This document shows, in pieces, positions 44,046-54,049 of a stretch of 64,000 bases of DNA (position 1 is its first letter; each line of letters opens with the position of its first letter). The notes below the pieces were generated by a model that had not been told where the DNA came from, ran no database searches, and saw nothing but the letters and a program-made list of their open reading frames with translations. The stretch covers positions 7,316,001 through 7,380,000 of the forward strand of contig NZ_CP020809.1 in NCBI RefSeq assembly GCF_002157835.1, read 5' to 3'. The DNA comes from Mycobacterium dioxanotrophicus (GTDB taxonomy: Bacteria; Actinomycetota; Actinomycetes; Mycobacteriales; Mycobacteriaceae). A program made the translations under genes and the position numbers.

Positions 44046-46196
44046 GTGAACAGAACGTCGGATTCCGAGCAACCCACGTCCCGCCGCGGCGTTTCCGCGA
44101 GTGGCCGGAAGATGGCGTCCACCAAGCAGTTTCGGCCCGATATCGAGGGCTTGCGCGCGGTCGCGGTTCTGGCCGTCGTGCTCTATCACGCGGGCGTGCC
44201 GGGGCTCGGCGGCGGATTCATCGGCGTCGACATGTTCTTCGTGGTCTCCGGCTTCCTGATCACGGGGCTGCTGTGGCGCGAGGCCGGCCAGACCGGCACG
44301 GTGCGGCTGGCGTCGTTCTACGCCGCGCGGGCCCGGCGACTGCTGCCCGCCGCGGCGGTCGTGCTGGTCGCGACATCGATCGGCGCGGTCGCGCTGCTGC
44401 CGCCGCTGCAGGCCCGCGGCGTGCTCGGCGACGCGATCGCCAGCGCGCTCTATGTCGGCAATTACCGGTTCGCCGTCGAGGGCACCGACTACCTCGCTGC
44501 CGACACCCCGCCCTCGCCGCTGCAGCACTACTGGTCCCTCGGTGTCGAAGAGCAGTTCTATCTGCTGTGGCCGGCGCTGATCATCGGGGTGGCGTGGTTG
44601 TTGACGCGGTCCGGGCGCAGCACCCGCGCGGCCACGCCGTACGCACTGGTGCTGTTGGCTGTGGCGGGCGGCTCGTTGGCGCTGTCGCTGGCCTGGACCC
44701 AGACCATGCCGCCGTGGGCGTTCTTCTCCCTGCCCACCCGGGCGTGGGAGTTGGCCGTCGGTGGCGTGGTCGCGTTGACCGCCGCGAGTTGGCGGACGCT
44801 GCCGCCGGTGTGCGCCGCCATCGCGGGCTGGGGCGGGCTGGGACTGATCCTGGTGACCTGCACCCAGATCCGGGCTTCGGAGCCCTACCCCGGCACCGCG
44901 GCGCTGCTGCCTGCCCTGGGTACCGCGCTGGTGATCGGTGCCGGCTGCGCGATACCCACCCTGGGAGCGGGGCGGCTGTTGGCCCTGCCGGTGATGCGCG
45001 GCATCGGCCGGGTGTCCTACTCGTGGTACCTGTGGCACTGGCCGCTGCTGTTGTTGGCACCCGCGTTGTTCGGTGGGCCGCTCAGGCTGGGCGGCCGGGT
45101 GCTCATGGTGCTGATGTCGCTGGGCCTGGCGGTCCTCACGCTGCATCTCATCGAGAACCCGGCCCGGTTCGCGGCGGCCCTGCGCGCGTCGGCCTGGCGC
45201 AGCCTCGCGATGGGGGCGACCGCCACCGGCGTCGCGGTGTGCGCCGGTCTGATCCTGCTGGCCGTCCGGCCGGTACCGACCGGGTCCGGGCCTGCGGCCG
45301 TCCCGGTCGCCGCAGTGCAGGCGCCCGTACCGGGCCCCGCACCGAAAACACTGACGCCTGCCGAACAGCTGAGGGCCGCCGTGGCGACGTCGGCGAATCT
45401 GCGGGCCGTGCCGTCGAATCTGTCGCCCTCGCTGGGCAACATCACCAAACCGGAGGTGTTCCTCAACGGCTGCGTGTTGTCGTGGAAAGACCTGACCCCG
45501 CCGGAATGCGCCGCCGGTCAGGTGAATTCGAAGACCACGGTGGCACTGATCGGCGATTCACACGCGGGCATGTGGTACCCCGCACTGGAACCCGTTGCGC
45601 GTCAGCGTGGCTGGCGACTGGAAACCATGGCCAAGGTCACCTGCCCGGTGTTGAAGCTGCCGATCGTCAGCCCCTATCTGGGCCGCGAGTTCACCGAGTG
45701 CAAGCAGTGGCGGGCCGCGGTGCTGGCCCGGGTGCAGCAGGAACGCCCGGCGCTCGTGGTGGTCGACATGGTGCGCCGCTACGGCGCCGACTTCGGCTTC
45801 ACCAGCTATGACCCGGTGTGGCTGGATGCGTTGACCCGGTTGGTCTCCCAGTTGCGCGGTACGGGCGCGAAAGTTCTGGTGCTCGGCCCTGTTCCGGATC
45901 CCCACGACACGGTGCCGACGTGCCTCTCGGCGCACATGAACGACGTCGGTGCCTGCACGCCACAACGGTCGATCGCGATGAACGACACCGGCATCGCCGC
46001 AGAGGCCGCGGCCGTGCAGGCCGGAGGGGGCCAGTACGCGAATCTCGGCGAGTTCTTCTGCACGGCCGACCGCTGCCCCGTCATCATCGGCAACACCATG
46101 GTGTTCCGCGACGACAACCACATCACCACCGAATATGCCCAGCAGCTCGGCCCCGTCGTGGGTGGCCTCGCCGAGGGCGCGCTGGCACGCAATTAG
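44046..46196 (+). CDS. Acyltransferase-3/SGNH membrane acyltransferase
   Basis: 716 residues if started at GTG 44046 (694 from ATG 44112). The N-terminal acyltransferase-3 domain (about 30-375) has about ten membrane helices with RPDIEGLRAVAVLAVVLYHA (catalytic His), GGFIGVDMFFVVSGFLI, FYAARARRLLPAA and YSWYLWHWPLLLL. The C-terminal SGNH-like periplasmic domain (about 490-715) has VALIGDSHAGMWYPAL (Ser) and FRDDNHITTEYAQ (Asp/His). This OafA-like build transfers acyl groups to envelope sugars such as arabinogalactan or lipoglycans. The 18-nt gap to the divergent RNase start means one of the two starts is probably further in. Confidence 0.9.
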   Translation: MNRTSDSEQPTSRRGVSASGRKMASTKQFRPDIEGLRAVAVLAVVLYHAGVPGLGGGFIGVDMFFVVSGFLITGLLWREAGQTGTVRLASFYAARARRLLPAAAVVLVATSIGAVALLPPLQARGVLGDAIASALYVGNYRFAVEGTDYLAADTPPSPLQHYWSLGVEEQFYLLWPALIIGVAWLLTRSGRSTRAATPYALVLLAVAGGSLALSLAWTQTMPPWAFFSLPTRAWELAVGGVVALTAASWRTLPPVCAAIAGWGGLGLILVTCTQIRASEPYPGTAALLPALGTALVIGAGCAIPTLGAGRLLALPVMRGIGRVSYSWYLWHWPLLLLAPALFGGPLRLGGRVLMVLMSLGLAVLTLHLIENPARFAAALRASAWRSLAMGATATGVAVCAGLILLAVRPVPTGSGPAAVPVAAVQAPVPGPAPKTLTPAEQLRAAVATSANLRAVPSNLSPSLGNITKPEVFLNGCVLSWKDLTPPECAAGQVNSKTTVALIGDSHAGMWYPALEPVARQRGWRLETMAKVTCPVLKLPIVSPYLGREFTECKQWRAAVLARVQQERPALVVVDMVRRYGADFGFTSYDPVWLDALTRLVSQLRGTGAKVLVLGPVPDPHDTVPTCLSAHMNDVGACTPQRSIAMNDTGIAAEAAAVQAGGGQYANLGEFFCTADRCPVIIGNTMVFRDDNHITTEYAQQLGPVVGGLAEGALARN

Positions 46197-46978
46197 TAAC
46201 CGCTGAGCAGAGTCCGCAGCCGGCGTAGGGCATCTGGTCCCGCTTGGCTGTGCCAGCGGGACGGGTCCGCCGGGCGACGGCCCCACAGCAACAGGGCGCG
46301 GACCGCCGGATCGCTTTCGATGGTGGCCTCGCCCTCCTGCGGCACCATCTCGATCGTGTTGCCCTGGGCGGTGGCGACTACTCGAATGTCGTCGGTTCCC
46401 GGGGCGCGCAGGCGGCCCTCGATGCGACCGTCCGGGCCGAGATCCAGCCCGGTGGTCCCCCTGACGAGCAACGGTGTGCCGACATCGAACACGCTGTGCT
46501 GGGTCATCCAGGATTGGGACAGCGACTCCGTTGCTGTGGCATCGTCGCCGGTCATGTCCCAGCGGTGCAACACCATTTCTTCGCGCATGTGTTCGGCGAA
46601 GAAGCCGGGTGTGACCGTGCGACCGGTCCACGCGATCGGGGTGCCGGCAGGCAGTTCCGCGGCGCCGGCCACGCTGACCTCGACAAGCTGCTCACATCGG
46701 GCGATGAACGCCGCCCACAGTTCAGCGTCACCCATATTGCGGTAGGGCCCTTCCCGTTCTTCGAAACCGCGCGTCGGCACCGGTTCACCCTCGATCTGGG
46801 CGGCCAGTACGCGGGTGAATTCCTCGGCATTGCCGGTGTTGTGGATCAGCACATCGCGTACGGTCCAGCCCTCGCACCAGGTGCCGGCATCCGGACGGCG
46901 GCCCCGTACCGCCTGTGCGAAGCCCTCCCACTCGGGAAGGACCGCATGAACATCGTCGGAAACTGTGCCTGCCACCAT
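46193..46978 (-). CDS. DinB-like maleylpyruvate isomerase family protein
   Basis: 261 residues of the TIGR03083/mycothiol-dependent maleylpyruvate isomerase-type superfamily. The N-terminal four-helix DinB-like domain contains GWTVRDVLIHNTGNAEEF (metal His), FFAEHMREEMVLHRWDM (second and third His), and a C-terminal domain follows. Many actinobacterial members are mycothiol-dependent enzymes; the substrate here is unknown. Its stop overlaps that of the acyltransferase by 4 nt (convergent). Confidence 0.8.
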   Translation of the reverse strand: MVAGTVSDDVHAVLPEWEGFAQAVRGRRPDAGTWCEGWTVRDVLIHNTGNAEEFTRVLAAQIEGEPVPTRGFEEREGPYRNMGDAELWAAFIARCEQLVEVSVAGAAELPAGTPIAWTGRTVTPGFFAEHMREEMVLHRWDMTGDDATATESLSQSWMTQHSVFDVGTPLLVRGTTGLDLGPDGRIEGRLRAPGTDDIRVVATAQGNTIEMVPQEGEATIESDPAVRALLLWGRRPADPSRWHSQAGPDALRRLRTLLSGY

Positions 46979-47018
46979 CGTGCTCGCCGCCTACCCGTTT
47001 CGCGGCGCGCCGAAACCC

Positions 47019-47861
47019 TCAGCAGGGCATCGCGGGAAACTCGTTGCGGTGCTGCTTGACCCAGTCGCCGAGCAGGTTGATGGTGGCGACGGCGGCGTCA
47101 TAGGTGCCGCCGTCGGACTGGGCGGCCAGGGCGACGCCGAAGGTTCCCGACGGGCTGCTGACCGTCGCGAGCTGCCGGACCAGGTAGGCGCCGTCGACGC
47201 CGGGGCCCCAACCACCCTTGGCGGCAACCCCATCGGCTCCGGCGAGTCCCCACTGTTGGTCGGCGGCCAGTTTGTGCATGTCGTCGAGTACGGGACCGGC
47301 CCCGGACAGGCACGGCAACCGGGCGGCGAATCCGGCCTGCGCCTGCATCGCCCACTGCGTCTGGCCGAAGGCGCTGTACCCGTCGCGCACCCGTTGGGAT
47401 TGCACGACGGTGGTCATGTCCTGCCCATCGTGCAGGACCGCCTCGACCGCGTGGGAGGCCGCCGACGGATCGCCGAGCATCGACCAGAGCTGCTCAGCAG
47501 CGGTGTTGTCGGACTGGATGATTGCCTTGTTCACCAACGCGGCGGCCCGGTCGGGCTCAGTGCGCAGCGCGGCGATGGACAGTGGCACCTTGATGGTCGA
47601 CCACGCCGGGCCCGCGGACCAGTTGCCGAACAGCCGGATCCCGCGCGCCGACGCGACGGCGACGCCCACCGCGGCGGGTATGGTCGCGGCCAGGGCCGCG
47701 AAACTCTCGGCCAGAGCGTCGAGGGGTGCGGCCGCGGGAATGGGTGGAGCCTCTGCTGGTTTCGCCGCCGGGGGCGGTGGGGCCGAACAGCCGGCGACGA
47801 TTGCACAGCAGACCGCGACGGCCGTCACGGTGTTGCGAAGGCCGCTAGAAGAGATAGACAC
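47019..47861 (-). CDS. Beta-lactamase-like (LppW-type) lipoprotein
   Basis: 280 residues. Lipobox IVAGC with lipidated C25, a Pro/Ala linker, then a serine beta-lactamase/DD-peptidase-like domain: S88-T-I-K91 (SxxK), S117-D-N119 (SDN) and AAKGGWGP (KGG, the KTG position). All three penicillin-binding motifs are present, so it may bind or cut beta-lactams or peptidoglycan stems; mycobacterial LppW is similar. No Glu166-type motif is evident. It overlaps the end of the upstream kinase gene by 17 nt and is probably co-transcribed with it, which suggests phospho-signal control of a wall enzyme (inference). Confidence 0.83.
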   Translation of the reverse strand: MSISSSGLRNTVTAVAVCCAIVAGCSAPPPPAAKPAEAPPIPAAAPLDALAESFAALAATIPAAVGVAVASARGIRLFGNWSAGPAWSTIKVPLSIAALRTEPDRAAALVNKAIIQSDNTAAEQLWSMLGDPSAASHAVEAVLHDGQDMTTVVQSQRVRDGYSAFGQTQWAMQAQAGFAARLPCLSGAGPVLDDMHKLAADQQWGLAGADGVAAKGGWGPGVDGAYLVRQLATVSSPSGTFGVALAAQSDGGTYDAAVATINLLGDWVKQHRNEFPAMPC

Positions 47862-49416
47862 GTGCGTTCTTCCCGCCCGTGCAGGTGATCCAGCCGTCGC
47901 TGCCGTTGACGCCGCAGTTCATCACGAACTTGTCCCCCGCGCACTGGCTGCCTGTCGTGTTGCAGGGCACTGTGCCTGCCGCCTCGACAGTGCGTTGATC
48001 CTTGCTGGGAGCGGGATATTCGGCCCAGTAGGACTCCAGAACGCTGCGCGCCAGGAAGCATGACGTCTCCGGAGAGCCACGCCCGGCGCGCGTGGCCCAG
48101 CCCTGCTGACCCGGAAGTTGAATTCCGGCACCGCAATCCTCGTTGCGGGTGTCCGGACCCGGCACCAGTGGGGGCTTCGCGGTGGCCGTCGGAGTGCGCG
48201 GTGTCGACGTTGTCGTGGTCGTGGTGGCCGATGCCGGCGTGCTGGTGATCGGGGTCAGCGACCCGCCGGTGGTCGACGTCGTCGTGGAACCGCCGATGAT
48301 GTTGACCGCCAACACAATTGCGCCCACGACGACCACCAGCACAACCGCCGACAGGATCCACGGCAGCGGGCTACGGCCGCGTTTTGCGCTGACCGGAGAG
48401 ATCGCCGGGCCGGAGGACTGCGGCGGGGGTGTCACCGGAATGTTCGGACTCGACCACCCCGACACCACCAGGGGCGGCGGGACCGCGCGCTGCGGCGGCG
48501 GTGCGGGTGTACGCGGCCGGGGCGGTTCGGCGACCCGGGTCGGCGCGGTGGGCGGGTCCCCCGTCGACAGGTTCGGCAGCACAGCACCCATCGCGAAGGC
48601 ATCGGCGAACTCCGCGCAGGAATTGAACCGGGCGCCAGGGTCTTTCGCCATCGCGCGGGTCAACACTGAATCCAGCGACCGCAGCTGTGGGTGGGTGTCG
48701 GACAACATCGGCGGCGGGCTGCTGAGCCGTTTGGCGATCACCACCGCCGGATTGGAGTGCGCGAACGGCGGCGCGCCGGTCAGCAGATGGTAGGCCGTTG
48801 CCGCCAGCGCGTACTGGTCGGCCCGGCCGTCGAGCGGGTCGTTGGTCAACTGCTCGGGCGCGGTGTAGGCCACCGATCCCACCGCCGTGTTGGTGGTCGT
48901 CAGCCCGGTGTCGTCATTGGTCGCGCGGGCAACACCGAAGTCTGCCAGCATGATTCGGCGCTGGCCGTGATCAGGATTGGTCAGCAGGATGTTGGATGGC
49001 TTGACGTCGCGATGCAGCAGCTGGCGTTCATGGGCGTAATCCAGCGCGGCGGCAACCGCGTTGATGATCTTCGCGACCTCGGTGGCCGGCATGCCGCCGG
49101 GATACTGTTCGCGCACCAGCCGGGCGGCATCGGTGCCGTCGACGTAGTCCATGGCGATCCACAGCCGGCCCTCGAATTCCCCGCGGTCATGGACCCCGAC
49201 GATGTGCGGATGCCACAGCCGCGCCGCCAGATCCGCTTCCCGCGTGAACCGGGCGCGGTATTCGGCGTCGGTGCTCATCTCGACCGGAAGAACCTTGAGC
49301 GCATCCTCGCGCGGCAGCCGCGGGTGCATGGCCAGATAGACCTCACCCATGCCGCCCGAACCCAACAGCCGCATGACGGTATAGCCCGCGAACTTGGCCC
49401 CCGCACCCAACGGCAT
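47845..49416 (-). CDS. Transmembrane Ser/Thr protein kinase (PknF/PknJ-like)
   Basis: 523 residues. Kinase domain at about 9-270: Gly loop [14 protein letters not shown]41, HRDVKPSN with D137, DFG at 159-161, activation-loop Thr cluster ([11 protein letters not shown]) and APEQL. Then a Pro-rich juxtamembrane linker (about 275-350), one membrane helix (about 353-377), and an extracytoplasmic Thr-rich stalk with a Cys-containing sensor domain (PKN1/PknH-like, four or more Cys, about 430-523). All catalytic residues are intact. It is cotranscribed with the beta-lactamase-like lipoprotein. The ligand is unknown. Confidence 0.92.
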   Translation of the reverse strand: MPLGAGAKFAGYTVMRLLGSGGMGEVYLAMHPRLPREDALKVLPVEMSTDAEYRARFTREADLAARLWHPHIVGVHDRGEFEGRLWIAMDYVDGTDAARLVREQYPGGMPATEVAKIINAVAAALDYAHERQLLHRDVKPSNILLTNPDHGQRRIMLADFGVARATNDDTGLTTTNTAVGSVAYTAPEQLTNDPLDGRADQYALAATAYHLLTGAPPFAHSNPAVVIAKRLSSPPPMLSDTHPQLRSLDSVLTRAMAKDPGARFNSCAEFADAFAMGAVLPNLSTGDPPTAPTRVAEPPRPRTPAPPPQRAVPPPLVVSGWSSPNIPVTPPPQSSGPAISPVSAKRGRSPLPWILSAVVLVVVVGAIVLAVNIIGGSTTTSTTGGSLTPITSTPASATTTTTTSTPRTPTATAKPPLVPGPDTRNEDCGAGIQLPGQQGWATRAGRGSPETSCFLARSVLESYWAEYPAPSKDQRTVEAAGTVPCNTTGSQCAGDKFVMNCGVNGSDGWITCTGGKNARVYLF

Positions 49417-49490
49417 GTACGGAGCCTAGTTGGCCGGCCAGGTCGCCACGCCGAGATGGTGGCGACCTGGGTGGTGCTGCCGTTGTGTTG

Positions 49491-51606
49491 CTACTTCGAT
49501 GATGCTCCGGCCTTGTCCGCCGTGTCCTTGGCGCCCTGGGTGGCTCCGGCAACGGTCTTCTTGACCGCGTCCTGGCCCTTCTTCGCGATGTTGTTGAGGT
49601 TGTCGCTCGCCTGCTTGGCGGTATCGCCGATCTGCTTGGTGGCCTTCTTGGCCGTGTCGTTGATTTGCTTGGTGGCCTGCGTGACCGAGGTGTTCACGCG
49701 GTCGCGCGCGGCGTTGGCCGATGTGCTGACCTTCTTGGTGTTGTCGGTCACCTTGCTGGTGTCCGACGCCGTGGACTTCGTCTCGTCCGCGGTCGAATTC
49801 GTCGTCGTTGTACTGGTATTCGTGTTCAGCGACGGCGCCGCCGGGAGAGACAACGTCTTGGCCAACGGCAGAGTGGGCAGTCCGGTCTGCGGAGCGGCGT
49901 TGACGGCCAACGGCGACGCGTTGGTCGCCACAGGCTGATTCGCGCCCGGCAGGTTGTACGACGCGTTAGCGATCGCGGCGGTGAGTTGCTTGACGAAGTT
50001 GGCGAATCCGTCGGCCCACGAACCGACGTTGTTGTTCAGGTAATTGGTGAGCTGTGCTCCCAGCGGCGCTGCCGTGGCGTTGAAGACCGGAGTCAGCACG
50101 GAATCCGAGAGGGTCTTGCCGACGTCCGGAAGCCCCAGCAGATGGGTGATGCTGTCGGTCTGGGTCGGCACGTCCAGGCCAAGGTTCAGCACGTCCGCCG
50201 GAATGATGCCGTCCGGTGACTGCTGCGTCGGCGCGGTACCGACCTGGAAGTGCGGCAGCAGGCCGATCGTGAAGAGCGAAGGCAGCGTAAAGCCGAATCC
50301 CGTGGTGCCTGCGTTGACCGAGCCCAGCGAGTAGACGATGGGCAGTGCGCCGAGCGGTGTGGTCAGCAAGCCGACGGTCTGCCCGCTGTTGAAGTTGAAG
50401 CCGTTGGTGCCCAGGTAACCGGCCTGCAAGGTGTTCAGGCTCGTGTAGCTGACGCCGAGCAGCGGGATCGCGAACGACTGCAGGTTGGTGCCCAGCAAAG
50501 GTGGAAACGCCTGTGGCAGTGGGCAATACCAGGCCGGGTGTGGCGACGGTGGCGAACGTCGCGAGGTTCAGCGGCAGCGCAACGCCGCCCGCGAAGATCG
50601 GTACGGCGATGACGGTGTCGGTGGTGGAGACAACAGAACCGACGATCGGCAAGGTCAGATCCAGCGGGCCGACGTCCAGTACCGGCATGGTCGCCAGCCA
50701 CCCGATCTCACCGCCCAACGGGAACTTGTAGTCACCGGCGCCTGACGGATCCCAAATGGTCAGCGAGGGGGTGTTGATGAGGTTGAGCGGCGCCAGAATG
50801 CCGTTGACCAGGATCCGGTCTGCAGGATCGGCCTGGCCGATAGGCACACCGCCGATCGTGAGATTGCTGAGGATGCTGCTGACGAGCGAACTGCCGGTCA
50901 AACCGGGTATCTGTGCAAACAGATTGTTGACGTTCGTCTGGCCACTCAGGCCAAGCAGCGCCCAGTTGTAACTGGATTGGTAATTCGTGTCCGTAATTTG
51001 AAGGCCCGGTATGAGATTGTCAAGCGGCGGAACGCCGTCGATCAGGGGTATCCCATTGAGCCCATTCAGAGCTGTGTTGACCAGTCCGACAGCAACCGTG
51101 CCCAATCCCCCGACCGGTGTAGCGACCAGGCCAAGCGGCGCGAGCGCCACCTGCAACGCAGTGTTGATATCGGCCGCGTCACTGGCAGAGATGCCTGGAA
51201 TCGTGCTGACGTCGGGGGGCGTGGTGAGGCTGCTGATCGCGGTCGTCAGGGCAGTGAGCAAGCCATCTGCGCTGAGCAGATCAGTCTGCGTCGTCCCCGC
51301 ATTGAACGTCGGCAGCCAACCCGCCGGGAATGCCGATGCGATCGGATCCCACGCGCCGGCGGCGGCGCCACCGAAGTTGCCCGCTGCGAACAGGATGTTG
51401 TTCAGGCTGTCGGATGAGTCGGTGATGATCTGCGTGTAGTTGGGGCCGGTGGCCGCGCTGAGTGCCACATCGCGGCTCACCACAGCGGCGTTTGCCTCGG
51501 CCGGCTGGGCAACGCCGACGGTCAGGGCTGTGACGGTTGCCGTCGCTGCACCGATAGTCGCAATCTTCTTTGTCCGCTGCTTCGACTTGCGGTGCTTAAC
51601 GGCCAT
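49491..51606 (-). CDS. Large secreted protein with Lys/Ala-rich helical tail, frame broken
   Basis: Probably one gene of about 705 codons split by a frameshift near 50495-50530. Frame 1 from ATG 51606 (AAAGGA upstream) has a long signal (KHRKSKQRTKKIATIGAATA ... cut near EANA|AV) and a Gly/Leu/Pro-rich domain up to TGVSTFAG. Frame 2 picks up TNLQSFAIPLLGVSYTSLNT and runs to 49491. Removing one G of the GGG at this point joins them. The last ~110 residues are Lys/Ala/Asp-rich amphipathic helix (TKQINDTAKKATKQIGDTAK) like LEA or apolipoprotein repeats. I do not know a function; it is likely exported and envelope- or lipid-associated. Confidence 0.7.
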
Positions 51607-51662
51607 ATGACCAGTCCTTTCGGGAACCATCTCAGGTTACTCTCAGGCAACCTAGCACCCCG

Positions 51663-51676
51663 GTGATCTAGATCAC
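51663..51676. promoter_or_regulatory. CRP-like palindrome GTGATCTAGATCAC
   Basis: A perfect 14-bp dyad of the form GTGA-N6-TCAC, the core of the mycobacterial cAMP-receptor-protein (Rv3676) site. It lies 57 nt upstream of the secreted-protein start at 51606, a plausible activator position. Confidence 0.65.
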
Positions 51677-52004
51677 TACGATTGCTAAGGAAAATTTTCG
51701 TCGATGTCGGATAAGAGGCGCCTGCTCGCCGCTTCTGCGTCGTTATGGCGTCTGCCAGTGAATATGCCGAGCCGATTTTGTGAGGACGCAAATGTCAGGG
51801 ACTGCCACATCTACGTAGGCGTCAATTGCTGACAGCGAGTTCACAGCTTGGCCGCAAACCCGCTAGCCGATCTCATCTCACGCTCGCGAGCTGCGGCTTC
51901 GCGTAAGCAGGCTGCTGCGCGGCGGCTTTCAGGCAACATCGGGTCAGCACCGCCGAACAGCGTCGCGGATGCCGCGTCCGAGCGATCCGACAGGGAAAGT
52001 GCCG
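51677..52004. other. Intergenic region, no supported gene
   Basis: Between the CRP-like site and the fructosamine-kinase stop. Local GC is lower at 51680-51720. A minus-strand open frame at 51841-52128 overlaps the kinase end and has no recognisable protein features. I see no RNA gene or repeat here. Confidence 0.5.
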
Positions 52005-52775
52005 TTAGCTGATGGCGGCCAGCAGTTTCGTCACGACCGCAGCGACGTGGGCGGCGTAACTCCCGCCGAACAGCACGACATGCGCCAGCAGCGGGTAGAG
52101 CTGATGCAGCCCCACGCGGTTCTGCCAACCGTCCTGCAGCGGATGCACCGACTCGTAGGCGGTCAGCATCTCACCTAGGTGCGAGCACCCGAACAGTGCC
52201 AGCATCGCCAGGTCGGTCTCGCGGTGTCCGCCGTGCGCCGCCGGATCGATCAGCACCACGCCGTCGGCAGTCCACATCACGTTGCCGCTCCACAGGTCAC
52301 CGTGCAGGCGGGCCGGGCCGTCCCTGTCGTCGAACCGACCCGCGCGGCACCACGCCGCCACCTCGTCGAGACCACGGCGGGTCGAGGCGTCGAGCTGACG
52401 GCCCGCAAGTCCGCCCATGGGCTCCAGCCGCTCGTCGGCATAGAAGGTGCCCCAGGAATCGTGATGGGTCAACGACATCGGGAGCGGCTCAGACATCGGC
52501 CCGAAAAATCCTGCGCCATGATAGCCATCGGGCCCGGCACCGAACGCCGACGCACCGGCGTCGTGGGTTACCGCCAGAGCACGGCCGAACTCGGACGCCG
52601 CGCGCGTCGACGGTGCCACCGACTGCAACCGTTGCAGCGTCAGTGATGTCGCGTCGTGCGCAATCACCCGGGCGCACCGCACGCCACCGTCCACGGCCAG
52701 CCACTGCAGTCCTGCCGCTTCCGCCGAGAAGAACCCTTGCGGCGCCGAATGATTGCGTTTGACGAAATGGTCCAT
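52005..52775 (-). CDS. Fructosamine kinase family protein
   Basis: 256-residue small-molecule kinase of the fructosamine-3-kinase/aminoglycoside-phosphotransferase fold. The catalytic loop is ARLHGDLWSGNVMW (HGDLxxxN) and the metal motif is VVLIDPAAHGGHRETDLAML (DP...). FN3K-type enzymes phosphorylate ketosamines on glycated proteins, leading to deglycation. The ATG shares its A with the stop of the SDR upstream (TGATG), so the pair is coupled. An N-terminal Lys-containing nucleotide strand is short, as in bacterial members. Confidence 0.87.
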   Translation of the reverse strand: MDHFVKRNHSAPQGFFSAEAAGLQWLAVDGGVRCARVIAHDATSLTLQRLQSVAPSTRAASEFGRALAVTHDAGASAFGAGPDGYHGAGFFGPMSEPLPMSLTHHDSWGTFYADERLEPMGGLAGRQLDASTRRGLDEVAAWCRAGRFDDRDGPARLHGDLWSGNVMWTADGVVLIDPAAHGGHRETDLAMLALFGCSHLGEMLTAYESVHPLQDGWQNRVGLHQLYPLLAHVVLFGGSYAAHVAAVVTKLLAAIS

Positions 52776-53614
52776 CAGACCCGGCCTGGCACGCCGAAGA
52801 CTCTCGCCAGGATCCGGTCCCGCACCGCCGCAGGGGTGTTCCGCATGAACGCGACCTGGACCTTGTTGCCCAACCCAACGAGATACCGGGCTTTCGGGTT
52901 GCGGGCGGTGAGCGCCTCCTCCACGACCGCAACGACTTTCGTCGGCGGCACGGCCAACTTCCTCGAGACCGGAATGAGCTTCTTCATCCCTTCGATGTGC
53001 TTGGCGTACAGGGCGCGTTGTACGGGCGGCGTCGCGGCCTCCACGTCGACCACCATGGCGTCGGCCTTGCGCCACATGTCGGTGTCGGTCTGCGCCGGCT
53101 CCACGATCACCACGGGTATCCGCCAGGGCCGCAGCTCGATTCGCAGCGCCTCCGCACCGGCTTCCAGCGCGAATTTCGATGCCGCGTACGCGCCAAGCAT
53201 CGGCGAGGACAACTGACCGTTGACACTCGAGATGAAGATCACCCGTCCGCGGGACTCCCGCAGTTTCGGCAGCACCGCCCTGGTGACGGCGAACTGGCCG
53301 ATCACGTTGACCTCCAACTGTTTACGCCAGTCGTCGGAGGTCAACACCTCGACCGGGCCGGCCACCACGATGCCGGCATTGTTCACCACGGCGTCCAGGC
53401 GCGGTGGCAGCGCAGCTTCCAAGGCATCGATATGCCCGGCGTCGGTGACGTCGAGGATCACCGTGGAGATGCGTTGCGAATGGATCGCGGCGACCGACTC
53501 AGCATCGGCTTCCGAACGCACTCCGGCGATGACGTCCCATCCGGTCAGGGCCAGGTGTTCGACGATGGCCCTGCCGATACCACGGCCCGCGCCGGTGACC
53601 AGAACTGAAGGCAT
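52775..53614 (-). CDS. Short-chain dehydrogenase/reductase
   Basis: 279-residue SDR: cofactor loop VTGAGRGIGRAIVEHL, LDVTD, NNAGIV, catalytic SSVNGQ (Ser) and YAASKFALE (YxxxK). After the Rossmann core it has a longer C-terminus (about 185-279, KARYLVGLGNKVQVAFMRNT), as in SDRs of the retinol/17-beta-HSD-like group. ATG 53614 has TACCCT exactly 7 nt upstream, so it is predicted leaderless. It is the first gene of a two-gene unit with the fructosamine kinase. Substrate unknown. Confidence 0.87.
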   Translation of the reverse strand: MPSVLVTGAGRGIGRAIVEHLALTGWDVIAGVRSEADAESVAAIHSQRISTVILDVTDAGHIDALEAALPPRLDAVVNNAGIVVAGPVEVLTSDDWRKQLEVNVIGQFAVTRAVLPKLRESRGRVIFISSVNGQLSSPMLGAYAASKFALEAGAEALRIELRPWRIPVVIVEPAQTDTDMWRKADAMVVDVEAATPPVQRALYAKHIEGMKKLIPVSRKLAVPPTKVVAVVEEALTARNPKARYLVGLGNKVQVAFMRNTPAAVRDRILARVFGVPGRV

Positions 53615-53621
53615 ATCGGCG

Positions 53622-53627
53622 AGGGTA
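53622..53627 (-). promoter_or_regulatory. -10 box of a leaderless SDR promoter
   Basis: Minus-strand TACCCT, 7 nt before ATG 53614. Confidence 0.5.
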
Positions 53628-53644
53628 CTGCGCGCCGCGGTGGC

Positions 53645-54049
53645 CTACGAGCCGACGGGTTCGAGGTCGATCCGGATGGTCAACAGGTCGGTTCCGGCTA
53701 CGCGCACACCGACACTGTTGAGGCCGCCGAGATCATCGAGTCGCTTCTCCGTGTCGTCATCAGGGAGCAGTGTGGCGATGCCGGTACGCCATTGCCCCCT
53801 CAGCCGCAGACGTACATGCGGGTCGGCTTGAATGTTGCGGACGTAGTCGGACCGGTATCCATGTTCGGACACCAGCCAGAAACTGTTGCCCTGGCGCCTG
53901 CCGCCGATAGGCGTCAACCGTGGCAAGCCGCTCTTGCGCCCCGTGGTCTCCAGCATGGTCAGACTCGACGAACGCCGCGCCAGCGGATTCACGACGAATC
54001 GCTGCCCGGTGCGGACAAGTCGGAATTTCAACGACTTCACGTCGACCAT
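53645..54049 (-). CDS. Deazaflavin (F420)-dependent nitroreductase-family protein
   Basis: 134 residues of the Ddn/DUF385 split-barrel family, which use reduced coenzyme F420. Typical segments: LARRSSSLTMLETTGRKSGL (ligand loop), TPIGGRRQGNSFWLVSEHG and YVRNIQADPHVRLRLRGQWR. Ddn-like proteins reduce quinones and activate nitroimidazole drugs; mycobacteria hold many paralogues, so the substrate here is open. ATG 54049 has GAGAGG upstream. It is a single gene upstream of the SDR-kinase pair. Confidence 0.87.
   Translation of the reverse strand: MVDVKSLKFRLVRTGQRFVVNPLARRSSSLTMLETTGRKSGLPRLTPIGGRRQGNSFWLVSEHGYRSDYVRNIQADPHVRLRLRGQWRTGIATLLPDDDTEKRLDDLGGLNSVGVRVAGTDLLTIRIDLEPVGS

Noticed and set aside
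51841..52128. Minus-strand ORF of 95 codons after the fructosamine kinase
   Set aside because: It overlaps the kinase end, has Arg/Ala-rich composition typical of a shadow frame, and has no ribosome site or family.
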